From NCBI RefSeq assembly GCF_014842925.1, contig NZ_JACYXJ010000005.1:372001-436000 (forward strand): DNA of 64,000 bases, read 5' to 3'. The first letter of the stretch is position 1. Every line of letters begins with the position of its first letter. The notes under the pieces are model-generated. The model saw only the letters and a list, made by a program, of their open reading frames with translations, made no database searches and had not been told where the DNA came from. Made by a program: the position numbers and the translations under genes. This DNA comes from Roseibium polysiphoniae. Its GTDB lineage: Bacteria > Pseudomonadota > Alphaproteobacteria > Rhizobiales > Stappiaceae. Below, piece after piece: positions 19,894 to 28,629 of this stretch.

Positions 19894-20922
19894 CTACCCC
19901 CGCTTAACCCGCTCGACCATCCGCGCAACGTTTTCCGGATCGGCATCCGGCGTCACACCATGGCCAAGGTTGAAAACGAGCGGACCCTTGTCGAATGTCT
20001 TCAAGATGTGATCAACGCCTTCATCCAGCGCAGATCCCCCTGCGACAAGGCGCATTGGATCGAGATTGCCCTGGATCGGAACTTTCTTCTGGATCTCGAG
20101 AGCCAGGCTGTCGGGTGCGGTCCAGTCAAGTCCAACCGCATCAACGCCTGTCTTCGCGATGTAAGTTTCCATACGCGCTGCGGATGACTTCGGGAAGCCA
20201 ATGATCTTCGCATCCGGCCTTTGAGCTTTCACGCCCTGGACAATAGCCCGGGTCGGTTCGATTGACCAACGCTCAAACCCCGCATCGTCCAAGACACCTG
20301 CCCAGGTATCGAAGATCTGAACCGCATCAGCACCGGCATCAAGCTGACGAACGAGGTAGCGGATCGAAGCGGTAACAAGGTGGTCGATGAAGCGGGCGAG
20401 AAGATCCGGGTCCCGATAGGATCCCACACGGGCTGCGACCTGGTCCTGGGTTGTGTGTCCGGCGACAGAATAGCACGCAACGGTCCAGGGAGCGCCACAG
20501 AAGCCAAGAAGCGTCGTTTCCTTGGGCAGCTCAGCTCGAAGACGCGAAACCGTCTCTATGACCGGTTTAAGATGATCCTCTGCTCGTTCCTGTTCCAGAC
20601 GATCAACCAGATCGTTGCATAGAGGTTCAAGAACTGGACCACGTCCTTCTTCAAACCTTACCGGATAGCCGATCGCGTCCGGCACGACGAAGATGTCCGA
20701 GAACAAGATGCTCGCATCAAAGCCATACCGGCGGATCGGTTGAAGAGTGACTTCGGTGGCCAGATCCGGATTGTAGCAAAAGTCTAGGAAGTTTGGCGCC
20801 TTGGCGCGAACCTTACGATATTCGGGAAGATAACGGCCTGCCTGACGCATCATCCAGATGGGGGGTGGCCAGATTTTCTCTCCTGCCAACACACGCATCA
20901 CGCTACGATCTTCGGATCTCAT
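19894..20922 (-). CDS. hemE: Uroporphyrinogen decarboxylase
   Basis: Cytoplasmic enzyme converting uroporphyrinogen III to coproporphyrinogen III. 342 residues from ATG 20922. Signature PPIWMMRQAGRYLPEYR near the N-terminus, FSDIFVVPDAIGYPVRFEEG, FCGAPWTVACYSVAG, and GADAVQIFDTWAGVL are all present, as is NLGHGVTPDADPENV at the C-terminus. I prefer the ATG at 20922 because AAAGGGG stands nine bases upstream; a GTG at 20943 would start inside that ribosome binding site. It borders the candidate replication origin, as hemE does in Caulobacter. Operon with hemJ. Confidence 0.97.
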   Translation of the reverse strand: MRSEDRSVMRVLAGEKIWPPPIWMMRQAGRYLPEYRKVRAKAPNFLDFCYNPDLATEVTLQPIRRYGFDASILFSDIFVVPDAIGYPVRFEEGRGPVLEPLCNDLVDRLEQERAEDHLKPVIETVSRLRAELPKETTLLGFCGAPWTVACYSVAGHTTQDQVAARVGSYRDPDLLARFIDHLVTASIRYLVRQLDAGADAVQIFDTWAGVLDDAGFERWSIEPTRAIVQGVKAQRPDAKIIGFPKSSAARMETYIAKTGVDAVGLDWTAPDSLALEIQKKVPIQGNLDPMRLVAGGSALDEGVDHILKTFDKGPLVFNLGHGVTPDADPENVARMVERVKRG

Positions 20923-21138
20923 AAGGCGGAGCCCCTTTCCCACAATCCTGTCTAATAAAGATTCTATATTTGAATCTGTTTTTTATTATTGAGAGTGGAT
21001 TACCGGGATCATTTGGCTTCCACAATCATTCACAGTCATATTCGACACGGGATAAATCGTCGCGTGTTCTGGACAAGTTACCCTCCACAGGAGTCGATAA
21101 CTCGGAATTTCGTTTCTATTAAGTGATTTAGAAGAATT

Positions 21139-21153
21139 TTAACACTCTATTAA
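21139..21153. promoter_or_regulatory. CtrA binding box
   Basis: TTAACACTCTATTAA fits the full CtrA consensus TTAA-N7-TTAA exactly. Inside the hemE/PPSR gap, where CtrA silences initiation in Caulobacter. Binding is inferred, not shown. Confidence 0.6.
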
Positions 21154-21202
21154 TGAATTGGGCAGACGTGGAAAACCTGTCCATGATTTGCGGCGACTGT
21201 GT

Positions 21203-21211
21203 TAATCCACA
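21203..21211 (+). promoter_or_regulatory. DnaA-box-like sequence
   Basis: TAATCCACA differs from TTATCCACA at one base. A weaker reverse-strand candidate (TTTTCCACG, two differences) lies at 21167-21175. Confidence 0.45.
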
Positions 21212-21350
21212 TGGTCAGCAGACCGTTTCGCCGGGAGTCATTTGAAAACCATGTGCTGTTTATAAAAACAGGTCAGCGGGCACAAATTCGGGCCGGAACC
21301 GGACAAAGAGCCAATTTTCCCGGCTATTCAACAGGGGTGGGGATGACTGC

Positions 21351-22199
21351 GTGAACAAGTCCAGAAACTACTTTCATCTCCATCTGGTATCGGACTCGAC
21401 GGGCGAAACCCTGATGACGGTCGCCCGCGCCGCGACGGTCCAGTATGAAGACGTTCAGGAGATCGAGCACGTCTATCCTCTCGTCCGAACTCAAAAACAG
21501 CTGGATCGCGTTGTCAGCGAGATCCAGGCGGCACCCGGCATTGTTCTCTATACCCTGGTGGACAAGGATATATCGGCAAGGCTTGAGCGAACCTGTCGTG
21601 AGCTCGGAATTCCCTTCGTCAATATTCTCGATCCGGTCTTTGCGGTCTTTCAGTCCTACTTGAACGTGACCCAAACCCACCGGATCGGCGGTCAGCACGA
21701 GCTGGACGCGGAATATTTCAAGCGTATAGACGCGCTCAATTACACCATGATGCATGATGACGGTCAGATCTGGGAGGATCTCGAGGCCGCCGATATCGTG
21801 CTCGTGGGGATCTCACGCACTTCGAAGACGCCGACCTGCATCTATCTGGCGAACCGGGGCATCAAGGCCGCGAATGTGCCTCTGGTGCCGGACATTCCAT
21901 TGCCTCCACAGCTTCTGGAACTGAAAAAGCCGCTGGTCGTTGGACTAATTGCATCGGCCGAACGCATTCAGCAGATCCGGCGCAACCGGGTTCTGTCCTT
22001 GCAGTCGGAAAACTATAACGACACATATGTCGATCGGAAGGAAATCGCGCGGGAAATCAATCTGACCAGGCGCTTATGTTCCGACAATGAGTGGCCGCTC
22101 ATAGATGTCACGCGCCGATCGATTGAAGAAACCGCGGCTGAAATCATGGCGCTGTATCGAGCGGCCAAAACAAAACAGGTTGACGATCAGGAGGTGTGA
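21351..22199 (+). CDS. Bifunctional kinase/pyrophosphorylase regulating PEP synthase or PPDK (PPSR/PDRP family)
   Basis: 282-residue DUF299-family protein that inactivates its target (PEP synthetase or pyruvate phosphate dikinase) by ADP-dependent phosphorylation and restores it by phosphorolysis. Family signs: [20 protein letters not shown] at the N-terminus, the P-loop-like [18 protein letters not shown], and [13 protein letters not shown]. The start is GTG, with AGGGGTGGGG about ten bases upstream. First gene to the right of the candidate origin, heading a rightward operon with maf, aroE, coaE and dnaQ. Which dikinase it controls cannot be seen here. Confidence 0.92.
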   Translation: MNKSRNYFHLHLVSDSTGETLMTVARAATVQYEDVQEIEHVYPLVRTQKQLDRVVSEIQAAPGIVLYTLVDKDISARLERTCRELGIPFVNILDPVFAVFQSYLNVTQTHRIGGQHELDAEYFKRIDALNYTMMHDDGQIWEDLEAADIVLVGISRTSKTPTCIYLANRGIKAANVPLVPDIPLPPQLLELKKPLVVGLIASAERIQQIRRNRVLSLQSENYNDTYVDRKEIAREINLTRRLCSDNEWPLIDVTRRSIEETAAEIMALYRAAKTKQVDDQEV

Positions 22200-22228
22200 T
22201 CCTCCTTGTCAAAGATGGGAAGTCTCAA

Positions 22229-22822
22229 ATGACACTGGTTCTGGCGAGCGGCAGCAAAATCCGCGGCGAACTCTTGAAAAACGCAGGCCTGAACTTCGAG
22301 GTTGATCCTGCCGACGTCGACGAACGGGCGGTTGAAGCGCCCTTGATCGAGGCCGGGTTTCCCCCCGAGGACCTTGCGACGGTGCTCGCGGAAGCCAAGG
22401 CAAATGATGTCAGCGGCCGCAGATCAGGCGATCTTGTGATTGGCGCGGATCAGATCCTGGCGTTCGAGGGTGAGCGCCATACCAAACCTGACGATATGGA
22501 AGCCGCGCGGCGTCAATTGCTCCGCTTTTCGGGCAAGACACATGAACTTCTGTCCGCTGTCGTGCTTTCACGCAACGGATCGGCGATCTGGCGGCACGTG
22601 TCGACCGCTCGGCTGACCATGCGCGAGCTGACGCCGGCATACATCGGAAAATATCTGGCAGACGTTGGCGAAACGGCCCTCTCCAGCGTTGGGGCCTACC
22701 AGCTGGAAGGGCCCGGGGTTCAGTTGTTTGACAAGATCGATGGAGACTATTTTACCATCCTTGGACTGCCGCTCTTGCCGCTCTTCGAAGAACTCCGCCG
22801 CCAGAAAGTGCTTGATACATGA
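22229..22822 (+). CDS. maf: Maf-family nucleotide pyrophosphatase
   Basis: 197-residue Maf/Ham1-fold nucleoside triphosphate pyrophosphatase, thought to hydrolyse non-canonical or modified NTPs. It starts [21 protein letters not shown], the classic LASxSxxR signature, and has [14 protein letters not shown] and the later [30 protein letters not shown] chose ATG 22229, preceded by GGGAAG, over an upstream open stretch that overlaps the previous gene. The stop overlaps the aroE start (ATGA). Confidence 0.92.
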   Translation: MTLVLASGSKIRGELLKNAGLNFEVDPADVDERAVEAPLIEAGFPPEDLATVLAEAKANDVSGRRSGDLVIGADQILAFEGERHTKPDDMEAARRQLLRFSGKTHELLSAVVLSRNGSAIWRHVSTARLTMRELTPAYIGKYLADVGETALSSVGAYQLEGPGVQLFDKIDGDYFTILGLPLLPLFEELRRQKVLDT

Positions 22823-23664
22823 GTAACACCCCAAAAGCTGCCATTACCGGTTGGCCCGTAACCTATTCTCGCTCGCCACTGGTTCATGGCCACTGGCTGA
22901 AAAAGTATGGCCTGGAAGGTGAATACGGCCGCCGCGATGTGGATCCCGAAACGGCGGAAGACTTCTACCGAAATTTCAAGGATTCAGGTCTTGTGGGCTG
23001 CAATGTAACCGTGCCGCACAAGGAGCTTGCCGCTTCGGTTTGCGCAGAACTTGATCCGGCTGCCGAGGCCATGGGTGCCGCAAATACGCTCTGGATTGAC
23101 GACAGCGGTAAACTTTGCGGCGCCAACACGGATGGCATTGGCTTTCTTGGCAACCTGGATCAGCTCGCACCGGGTTGGGACGATAACCCAGGTACAGCGA
23201 TCGTTTTGGGGGCAGGCGGTGCAGCGCGCGCCGTGATCTGGTCGCTCTTGTCTCGAAAGTTCGAGACTGTGCATATCTTCAATCGTACAGCTAAAAAGGC
23301 CATGGAAATGGCCGAGAAGTTCGGTTCGTCAACGATTGGACATGCCTGGGATGACCTTGGGGATTATATCGGGAAAGCCGATCTGCTCATCAACACCACG
23401 TCGTTGGGTATGAGGGGTAAGGCACCGCTGGAAATCGATCTGGGTCCGCTGCCCGAATCCGCTCTGGTGTCCGACATCGTTTACGTGCCGATGAAAACGG
23501 ACCTCCTGAAGAAGGCCGAGGCGCGGGGAAACCGCACGGTTGATGGTCTCGGCATGTTGCTGCATCAGGCTGTTCCGGCTTTTGAACGCTGGTTCGGCAT
23601 GCGCCCGGAGGTGGATGAAGAGTTGCGGGCAATGATGATTGCGGATCTGGAGAAGGACGGTTGA
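22819..23664 (+). CDS. aroE: Shikimate dehydrogenase
   Basis: NADP-dependent reduction of 3-dehydroshikimate in the aromatic amino acid pathway. 281 residues. Substrate-binding [20 protein letters not shown], catalytic Lys/Asp segment [14 protein letters not shown] and [23 protein letters not shown], nucleotide loop [15 protein letters not shown] with the NADP-preferring NRT after it, and [19 protein letters not shown]. Overlaps maf and coaE by four bases each, so it is translated as part of a tightly coupled operon. Confidence 0.97.
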   Translation: MSNTPKAAITGWPVTYSRSPLVHGHWLKKYGLEGEYGRRDVDPETAEDFYRNFKDSGLVGCNVTVPHKELAASVCAELDPAAEAMGAANTLWIDDSGKLCGANTDGIGFLGNLDQLAPGWDDNPGTAIVLGAGGAARAVIWSLLSRKFETVHIFNRTAKKAMEMAEKFGSSTIGHAWDDLGDYIGKADLLINTTSLGMRGKAPLEIDLGPLPESALVSDIVYVPMKTDLLKKAEARGNRTVDGLGMLLHQAVPAFERWFGMRPEVDEELRAMMIADLEKDG

Positions 23665-24248
23665 TCAGGATCGGCCTGACCGGTTCCATCGGCATGGGCA
23701 AATCGACCACTGCGCGCTTGTTTGCTGCAGCAGGTGTCCCAGGCCACGATGCCGATGCAGCGGTTCATGCTCTTTATGCTGGCCGCGCAGCACCCCTGAT
23801 CGAAGCTGCGTTTCCAGGAACAGTCGTTCAAGGCAAGGTCGATCGGTCGTTGTTGTCTCCGCAGGTCCTTGGAAAGCCCGAGGCGATGAAGCGTCTCGAA
23901 GCGATCGTTCATCCACTGGTGCGAGAAGAAGAACAGCGGTTTCTTGAAAAGGGGCGTTCTGAAGGCCGCCGGGCCGTCTTGCTCGACATTCCCCTCCTCT
24001 TTGAAACCGGCGGCGACCGGCGTGTCGATGTGTCGGTGGTCGTGACGGCGGATGCCTCCGTTCAACGCGAGAGGGTCCTGGCACGGCCCGACATGACCGT
24101 GGAGCGGTTTGAAGCCATTCTGGCAAAGCAGATGCTAGATGCCGAAAAACGGCGGCGAGCCCACTTCCTGATCGAAACAGGGCAGGGAATGGAGGCTGCC
24201 AGGCGCTCGGTTAAGGCTATTCTTAGAGCTTTGGCGAGCATGCCCTAG
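23661..24248 (+). CDS. coaE: Dephospho-CoA kinase
   Basis: Last step of CoA synthesis: phosphorylation of dephospho-CoA. 195 residues. Walker [10 protein letters not shown] at residues 8-16 (first residues MIRIGLTGS), lid/CoA-domain segments [29 protein letters not shown] and [16 protein letters not shown]. The only workable start is a TTG overlapping the aroE stop (TTGA), because the P-loop begins seven codons later. Confidence 0.95.
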   Translation: MIRIGLTGSIGMGKSTTARLFAAAGVPGHDADAAVHALYAGRAAPLIEAAFPGTVVQGKVDRSLLSPQVLGKPEAMKRLEAIVHPLVREEEQRFLEKGRSEGRRAVLLDIPLLFETGGDRRVDVSVVVTADASVQRERVLARPDMTVERFEAILAKQMLDAEKRRRAHFLIETGQGMEAARRSVKAILRALASMP

Positions 24249-24346
24249 GTCTCGAACATGGGCAATACGGGGAAAAGCCGCAAAGCCGCTTGGCTCACGC
24301 CGGCTCAGTCGGCACATTGCGGTTAGACAATCTGCAAGGCGGTATG

Positions 24347-25066
24347 ATGCGGGAAATTTCCTTCGATACGGAAACCACGGGCCTTAATCCGAGAGGCGGC
24401 GACCGGCTGGTCGAAATCGGCGGGGTAGAACTCCTCAACCATATTCCGACCGGAAATTACTACCACGTCTACATCAATCCACAGCGCGACATGCCGATCG
24501 AGGCGTTCAACGTTCATGGCCTGTCGGAAGAATTCCTGTCGGACAAACCGCTGTTCGGGCATATCGCCGATGAATTTCTTGATTTTGTCGGAGATGGGAC
24601 CCTCGTGATCCACAATGCAGCCTTCGACATGGGCTTCATCAACATGGAGCTTGAACGGGCGGGCCGCCGCACGATTTCCAACGATCAGGTCATCGATACG
24701 CTTGATATCGCCCGCCGGCGGCATCCCAGCGGTCCGAATTCCCTCGATGCGCTCTGCAATCGGTATGGCATCGACAATTCCCGCCGCGTCAAACACGGCG
24801 CTCTCCTCGACGCGGAAATCCTGGCGGAAGTCTATCTCGAGCTCATGGGCGGCAAGCAGCAAGCGTTGATCTTGTCGCCGGAAGACGATCGGGCCGCAGC
24901 ATCCGGGTCCCAGTCCGTCAGCATTGAAGATGGTTTAGGAAATTTCAATGCCCGCCAGCGCCCAGCAGCCTTGGCGTCACGCCTTCAGGAAACGGAATAT
25001 TCCGCCCACAAGGCCTTTATCGAAGGCATGGGCGACAGCGCGGTCTGGAAAAAATACCTTCCCTGA
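24347..25066 (+). CDS. dnaQ: DNA polymerase III epsilon subunit (proofreading exonuclease)
   Basis: 3'-5' exonuclease of the replicative polymerase core. 239 residues from MREISFDTETTG. The DEDDh catalytic residues are visible: Exo I D7-x-E9, Exo II HNAAFD, Exo III HGALLDAE. After the exonuclease domain comes a linker and a C-terminal segment for alpha-subunit binding. Of two adjacent ATGs, the second (24347) has better spacing to AAGG. About 100 bases after coaE. Its stop and that of the convergent kinase gene abut in the palindrome TGATCA. Confidence 0.95.
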   Translation: MREISFDTETTGLNPRGGDRLVEIGGVELLNHIPTGNYYHVYINPQRDMPIEAFNVHGLSEEFLSDKPLFGHIADEFLDFVGDGTLVIHNAAFDMGFINMELERAGRRTISNDQVIDTLDIARRRHPSGPNSLDALCNRYGIDNSRRVKHGALLDAEILAEVYLELMGGKQQALILSPEDDRAAASGSQSVSIEDGLGNFNARQRPAALASRLQETEYSAHKAFIEGMGDSAVWKKYLP

Positions 25067-25933
25067 TCAGGACGAGCGTCCAAGCAGCCAGCGAACGGTT
25101 TGATGGTGGGTCGCAACATAGCCGCCATCAAAGCTCCAGGCCATGGTCTGAGCGACTGTCCAACCAAGAGCGCGTTTGCGATCCAAACCGAGTTCATCGG
25201 AAAGCCGGTCGAGCCGATAGAGCGTTGCCTCTTTCGTATGGCCGAACTCAAAACTCCTCACCAAAGGTGCGATCGAGAAGGCCCGTTCGCCAACCAATGG
25301 TTTCGGGTCGATGGCAAGCCAGGCGTTTCTCTCAGCCGAGATGATGTTGTGACCATGAAGATCCTGGTGCAGCAGGACCGACTCTCTCTGGTTTTTGCCG
25401 AGTTCGGTCAGGTAGTCGATGCCAGCATCCACCAGATAGCGTTCGCAAGGTTGGCCCGCCTTTTTCCATCCTTCGGGCATCTCTTGTGCCCATTGGGCAG
25501 CAGCATCGGCAAGACGTGTGAAGGGTGCGGCGGCCGGTTTCCATAAGTGCGGCAGCAGGTTGGAAACAACCGTTAGCGGATCCACATCTGATGCGTCTGC
25601 AAGATAATCACCGGGCTCGCACCGCTCCAGCAAAAGGGCACAGCGCGCTGGGTCATGCGCCAGCAAGCGAACGGCTCCGTCCCCATCCCAGATCGACAGA
25701 GCCGCTGCTTCATGTTCAGATTCAGGTGATGGCAACTGGATCTTCAAGACGGCTGCGTCGCCATCTCGTTCGACAGGAACCGCGAAAGACACATTGGAGC
25801 CCCCATAGGGCGCTCCAATCTTGGTCAGGTTCCAATTTTCGACACACTGATCGAAAATGTCCGGTAGCCGGGCCAGCCACGCTGCACCACCCTCATAGGC
25901 GCAAACATGCGCAAGGGTTTCAGGAGGCTTCAT
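25067..25933 (-). CDS. APH(6)/hydroxyurea-type phosphotransferase-like protein
   Basis: 288-residue kinase-fold protein resembling streptomycin 6-phosphotransferases and hydroxyurea kinases. Signs: glycine-rich GAPYGGSNVSFAVPV, AVLKIQLPSPESEHEAAAL (nucleotide Lys and Glu), catalytic loop LLHQDLHGHNII (Asp191, Asn196), and the family-typical LAIDPKPLVGE (metal-binding Asp209). Catalytic residues are complete. Nothing around it suggests mobility; base composition looks like its neighbours, so this is probably an intrinsic chromosomal gene whose natural substrate is unknown. Resistance cannot be concluded. Confidence 0.82.
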   Translation of the reverse strand: MKPPETLAHVCAYEGGAAWLARLPDIFDQCVENWNLTKIGAPYGGSNVSFAVPVERDGDAAVLKIQLPSPESEHEAAALSIWDGDGAVRLLAHDPARCALLLERCEPGDYLADASDVDPLTVVSNLLPHLWKPAAAPFTRLADAAAQWAQEMPEGWKKAGQPCERYLVDAGIDYLTELGKNQRESVLLHQDLHGHNIISAERNAWLAIDPKPLVGERAFSIAPLVRSFEFGHTKEATLYRLDRLSDELGLDRKRALGWTVAQTMAWSFDGGYVATHHQTVRWLLGRSS

Positions 25934-25959
25934 GGAACCAGCCCATGCTGCAAATCAAG

Positions 25960-26946
25960 TCAAAGCATTGACGGCAAGACGCGATCCGGCGGGCGATGCC
26001 CGTCCATGAAGGTCTTGATGTTGATGATGACCTTTTCACCCATCTCGATCCTGCCCTCGATGGTGGCCGAGCCCATATGCGGCAGCAGCATCACGTTTTC
26101 CAGCGATGCCAGCTTCGGATTGACCGCAGGCTCATGTTCGAAAACATCCAGTCCTGCGCCAGCCAGGTCGCCTGCTTCAAGCATCCGGATGAGCGCATTT
26201 TCGTCGATCACCTCACCACGGGCCGTGTTGACCACATAGGCATCCTTCTTGAGCAGCTTCAGACGCCGCGCTGACAGAAGGTGAAAGGTTCCCGGCGTAT
26301 GGGGGCAATGGATTGAGACGACATCCATGCGGGCCAGCATCTGGTCGAGGCTCTCCCAATAGGTGGCCTCAAGGCTTTCTTCCATATCGGGCGTGACACG
26401 CCGGCGGTTGTGATAGTGGATGGACATGCCGAAGGCCTTGGCGCGTCGCGCAACGGCCTGGCCGATGCGGCCCATGCCGATGATGCCGAGGCGCTTGCCC
26501 CAGATCCGGTGGCCAAGCATCCAGGTCGGCGACCATCCGGCCCATTCGCCTGATTCCAGGGCCTTGATGCCCGCAGCAAGACGTCGCGGCACGGCCAGCA
26601 TCAGCGCCATGGTCATGTCTGCGGTGTCTTCCGTCAGCACGCCAGGTGTGTTGGTGACGTTGATGCCGCGGTTGTTGGCGGTTGAAACGTCGATGTTGTC
26701 GACGCCATTACCAAAGTTCGCAATCAGTTTCAGATTAGGCCCTGCCTGGGACAGGACTGAAGCATCGATGCGGTCGGTGACAGTCGGCACCAGCACATCA
26801 GCCGTTTTCACAGCGTCCACCAGTTCTGCCTGGCTGAATGGCCGATCGTTTTCATTGAGGCGTGTTTCAAAGAGTTCGCGCATGCGCGTCTCAACCACAT
26901 CCGGAAGTTTCCGGGTCACGACGACCACTGGCTTCTTTTTCGCCAT
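25960..26946 (-). CDS. D-2-hydroxyacid dehydrogenase (glyoxylate/hydroxypyruvate reductase type)
   Basis: 328-residue NAD(P)-dependent oxidoreductase. Domains: split N/C substrate domain around a Rossmann fold with GIIGMGRIGQAVARRAKAFG followed by HYHNRRR, where the basic residues suggest NADPH preference. Catalytic triad: Arg in NTARGEVIDE, Glu in FEHEPAVNP, His in LLPHMGSAT. The FGNGVDNIDV and NTPGVLTEDTADMTMALML blocks are typical of the GyaR/glyoxylate reductase branch. It lies 26 bases downstream of nothing else on its strand and precedes the APH-like gene, which may be co-transcribed. Confidence 0.9.
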   Translation of the reverse strand: MAKKKPVVVVTRKLPDVVETRMRELFETRLNENDRPFSQAELVDAVKTADVLVPTVTDRIDASVLSQAGPNLKLIANFGNGVDNIDVSTANNRGINVTNTPGVLTEDTADMTMALMLAVPRRLAAGIKALESGEWAGWSPTWMLGHRIWGKRLGIIGMGRIGQAVARRAKAFGMSIHYHNRRRVTPDMEESLEATYWESLDQMLARMDVVSIHCPHTPGTFHLLSARRLKLLKKDAYVVNTARGEVIDENALIRMLEAGDLAGAGLDVFEHEPAVNPKLASLENVMLLPHMGSATIEGRIEMGEKVIINIKTFMDGHRPPDRVLPSML

Positions 26947-27190
26947 GTTCCCTGCCTTTGCGTATCGTTGAGGTCACGTTAACCACAACGGTTCCACCAT
27001 AGCGCACCTTGCGGAGAACGCGCACGCCACACCCTTTCTCCTTACCGAGATGGCAAGTGAGAAACAAGGGGATGCGGGAGCCCTCTCCTTTCCAACGGTC
27101 CCTTTTGGAGCGCGCTGGTTTTCGGACGCCAACTTCGCTACAGGTTTTGCATGATGTTGCTCACACTTAACAATTGGACAAGCGAATAAT

Positions 27191-27727
27191 ATGGCCCGAT
27201 TGATGACCTCGTTGAAGGATGTCCTTTCCGCCGCACTTCTGTTTGCAGTCCTTGCGCTTTCGCCGATCGAGGCTTTTTCCCAGGCAACCAAAACGGGCGC
27301 CAGCGGATTGCCGGTTCCCCGTTTCGTCAGTCTGAAATCGGATCGCGTCAATGTTCGCATTGGCCCGTCGAGGGACCACGACGTTGCCTGGACCTTTGTT
27401 CAGGCTGGTCTGCCGGTCGAGATCATTCAGGAATTCGAGAACTGGCGGCGCATACGCGACTGGGAAGGCAAGGAAGGCTGGGTGTTCCATTCCTTGCTGT
27501 CCGGTCGCAGGACGGCTCTGGTAACGCCGTGGGACGATGCGGTTCAAACGCCTCTGAGAGCGCGTTCCAAGTCGGATGCTCAAATGGTGGCCGAGTTGCA
27601 GGCGAATGTACTGGCCACGGTTGATGGATGCGCTGGTGGTTGGTGCCGCGTCCATGGCGAGGGATATGACGGCTGGATCGATCAGACGCGTCTTTTTGGC
27701 GTCTATCCGGATGAATTGATCGACTGA
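27191..27727 (+). CDS. Secreted bacterial SH3-domain protein
   Basis: 178-residue exported protein. Signal peptide in the first 30 residues (hydrophobic LSAALLFAVLALSPIEAFS then Q). Then two consecutive SH3-like repeats: first VSLKSDRVNVRIGPSRDHDVAW...VEIIQEFENWRRIRDWEGKEGWVFHSLL, second PLRARSKSDAQMVAEL...GCAGGWCRVHGEGYDGWIDQ. This is the family usually linked to cell-wall or envelope association in alphaproteobacteria. Partner unknown. Divergent from the dehydrogenase; ends at a strong bidirectional terminator. Confidence 0.85.
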   Translation: MARLMTSLKDVLSAALLFAVLALSPIEAFSQATKTGASGLPVPRFVSLKSDRVNVRIGPSRDHDVAWTFVQAGLPVEIIQEFENWRRIRDWEGKEGWVFHSLLSGRRTALVTPWDDAVQTPLRARSKSDAQMVAELQANVLATVDGCAGGWCRVHGEGYDGWIDQTRLFGVYPDELID

Positions 27728-27753
27728 TCGGTCATCTGATGATCTTCAGAATG

Positions 27754-27784
27754 AAAAAGGGCGGCCATCAAGGCCGCCCTTTTT
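27754..27784. terminator. Bidirectional terminator (SH3 gene / fabI)
   Basis: Perfect stem AAAAAGGGCGGCC / GGCCGCCCTTTTT with an ATCAA loop, T-rich on both strands, between two convergent genes. Confidence 0.93.
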
Positions 27785-27806
27785 GTTTGGCAAGAATGCC
27801 TGAACC

Positions 27807-28619
27807 CTAGTCGCTCTTGGCTTCCTGGGTCTTGAGTTCTTCAAGACGCGGCATCGACATGATGTTGTAGCCGCTGTCAACGAAGTGAATCTCACCGGTC
27901 ACGCCACCGGACAGATCAGACAGCAGGTAAAGTCCTGTTCCGCCGATTTCCTCAAGCGAAACTGTCCGATGCAGTGGCGCATTGCGCTTTTGATAGTTGA
28001 ACATCAGCCGGGCATCGGAAACACCGGAGCCTGCCAACGTGCGAACCGGACCGGCCGAGATCGCATTCACGCGGATGTCCTGCTCACCATAATCGGCTGC
28101 CAGGTAGCGTACGGAGGATTCCAGAGCCGCCTTGGCAACACCCATGACATTGTAGTTCGGCATCACCTTGGTGGAGCCGCCATAAGTCAGGGTGATGATG
28201 GAACCGCCATTTGGCATCAGTTCGGCCGCGCGCTTGGTGATTTCCGTGAAGGAGAAGCAGGAGATCACCATGGTCCGGGAGAAATTATCCCGTGTGGTGT
28301 CTGCATATTTGCCCTTTAGCTCGCTCTTGTCGGAAAAGCCGATGGCGTGCACCAAGAAGTCGATGGTGCCCCACTCTTCCTTCAGCTTTGCGAAAACCGC
28401 ATCCACGCTGTCGATGTCTTCCACATCGCACGGCAGAAGCAGGTTGGAACCAACGGAGTCAGCCAGCGGCTTGGTCCTGCGGCCAAAGGCCTCACCCTGA
28501 TAGGTGAAAGCAAGCTCAGCGCCGTGGTCGGCAAGCGTCTTGGCAATGCCCCAGGCAATGGAGTGGTCGTTGGCCACACCCATCACCAGGCCGCGTTTGC
28601 CCTTCATGATGTCAGACAT
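27807..28619 (-). CDS. fabI: Enoyl-[acyl-carrier-protein] reductase FabI
   Basis: NADH-dependent reduction of enoyl-ACP, last step of each fatty acid elongation round. 270 residues from MSDIMKGKRGLVMGVAND. Cofactor loop GVANDHSIAWGIAKTL; active-site Tyr146, Tyr156 and Lys163 (TYGGSTKVMPNYNVMGVAKAA) fall at the same numbers as in the E. coli enzyme. The start at 28619 has GAGGA upstream; an open stretch further upstream overlaps fabB. Ten bases after fabB, so co-transcribed. Confidence 0.96.
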   Translation of the reverse strand: MSDIMKGKRGLVMGVANDHSIAWGIAKTLADHGAELAFTYQGEAFGRRTKPLADSVGSNLLLPCDVEDIDSVDAVFAKLKEEWGTIDFLVHAIGFSDKSELKGKYADTTRDNFSRTMVISCFSFTEITKRAAELMPNGGSIITLTYGGSTKVMPNYNVMGVAKAALESSVRYLAADYGEQDIRVNAISAGPVRTLAGSGVSDARLMFNYQKRNAPLHRTVSLEEIGGTGLYLLSDLSGGVTGEIHFVDSGYNIMSMPRLEELKTQEAKSD

Positions 28620-28629
28620 ATTCGAGTCC

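Larger units (their letters stand above)
20923..21350. other. Candidate chromosomal replication origin (oriC) between hemE and the PPSR gene
   Basis: 428 noncoding bases between divergent hemE and the 21351 gene. Seen: a strongly AT-rich stretch at 20951-20995 (candidate unwinding element), a perfect TTAA-N7-TTAA CtrA box, weak DnaA-box-like sequences (21167-21175, 21203-21211), and four GANTC methylation sites (20960, 20972, 21091, 21235), where fewer than two would be expected by chance. The first two GANTC sites form an inverted repeat AGATTC / GAATCT. The gene setting matches the hemE-side origin known in Caulobacter, and parABS is close by. Clear DnaA consensus boxes are few, so this remains a prediction. 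Confidence 0.65.
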
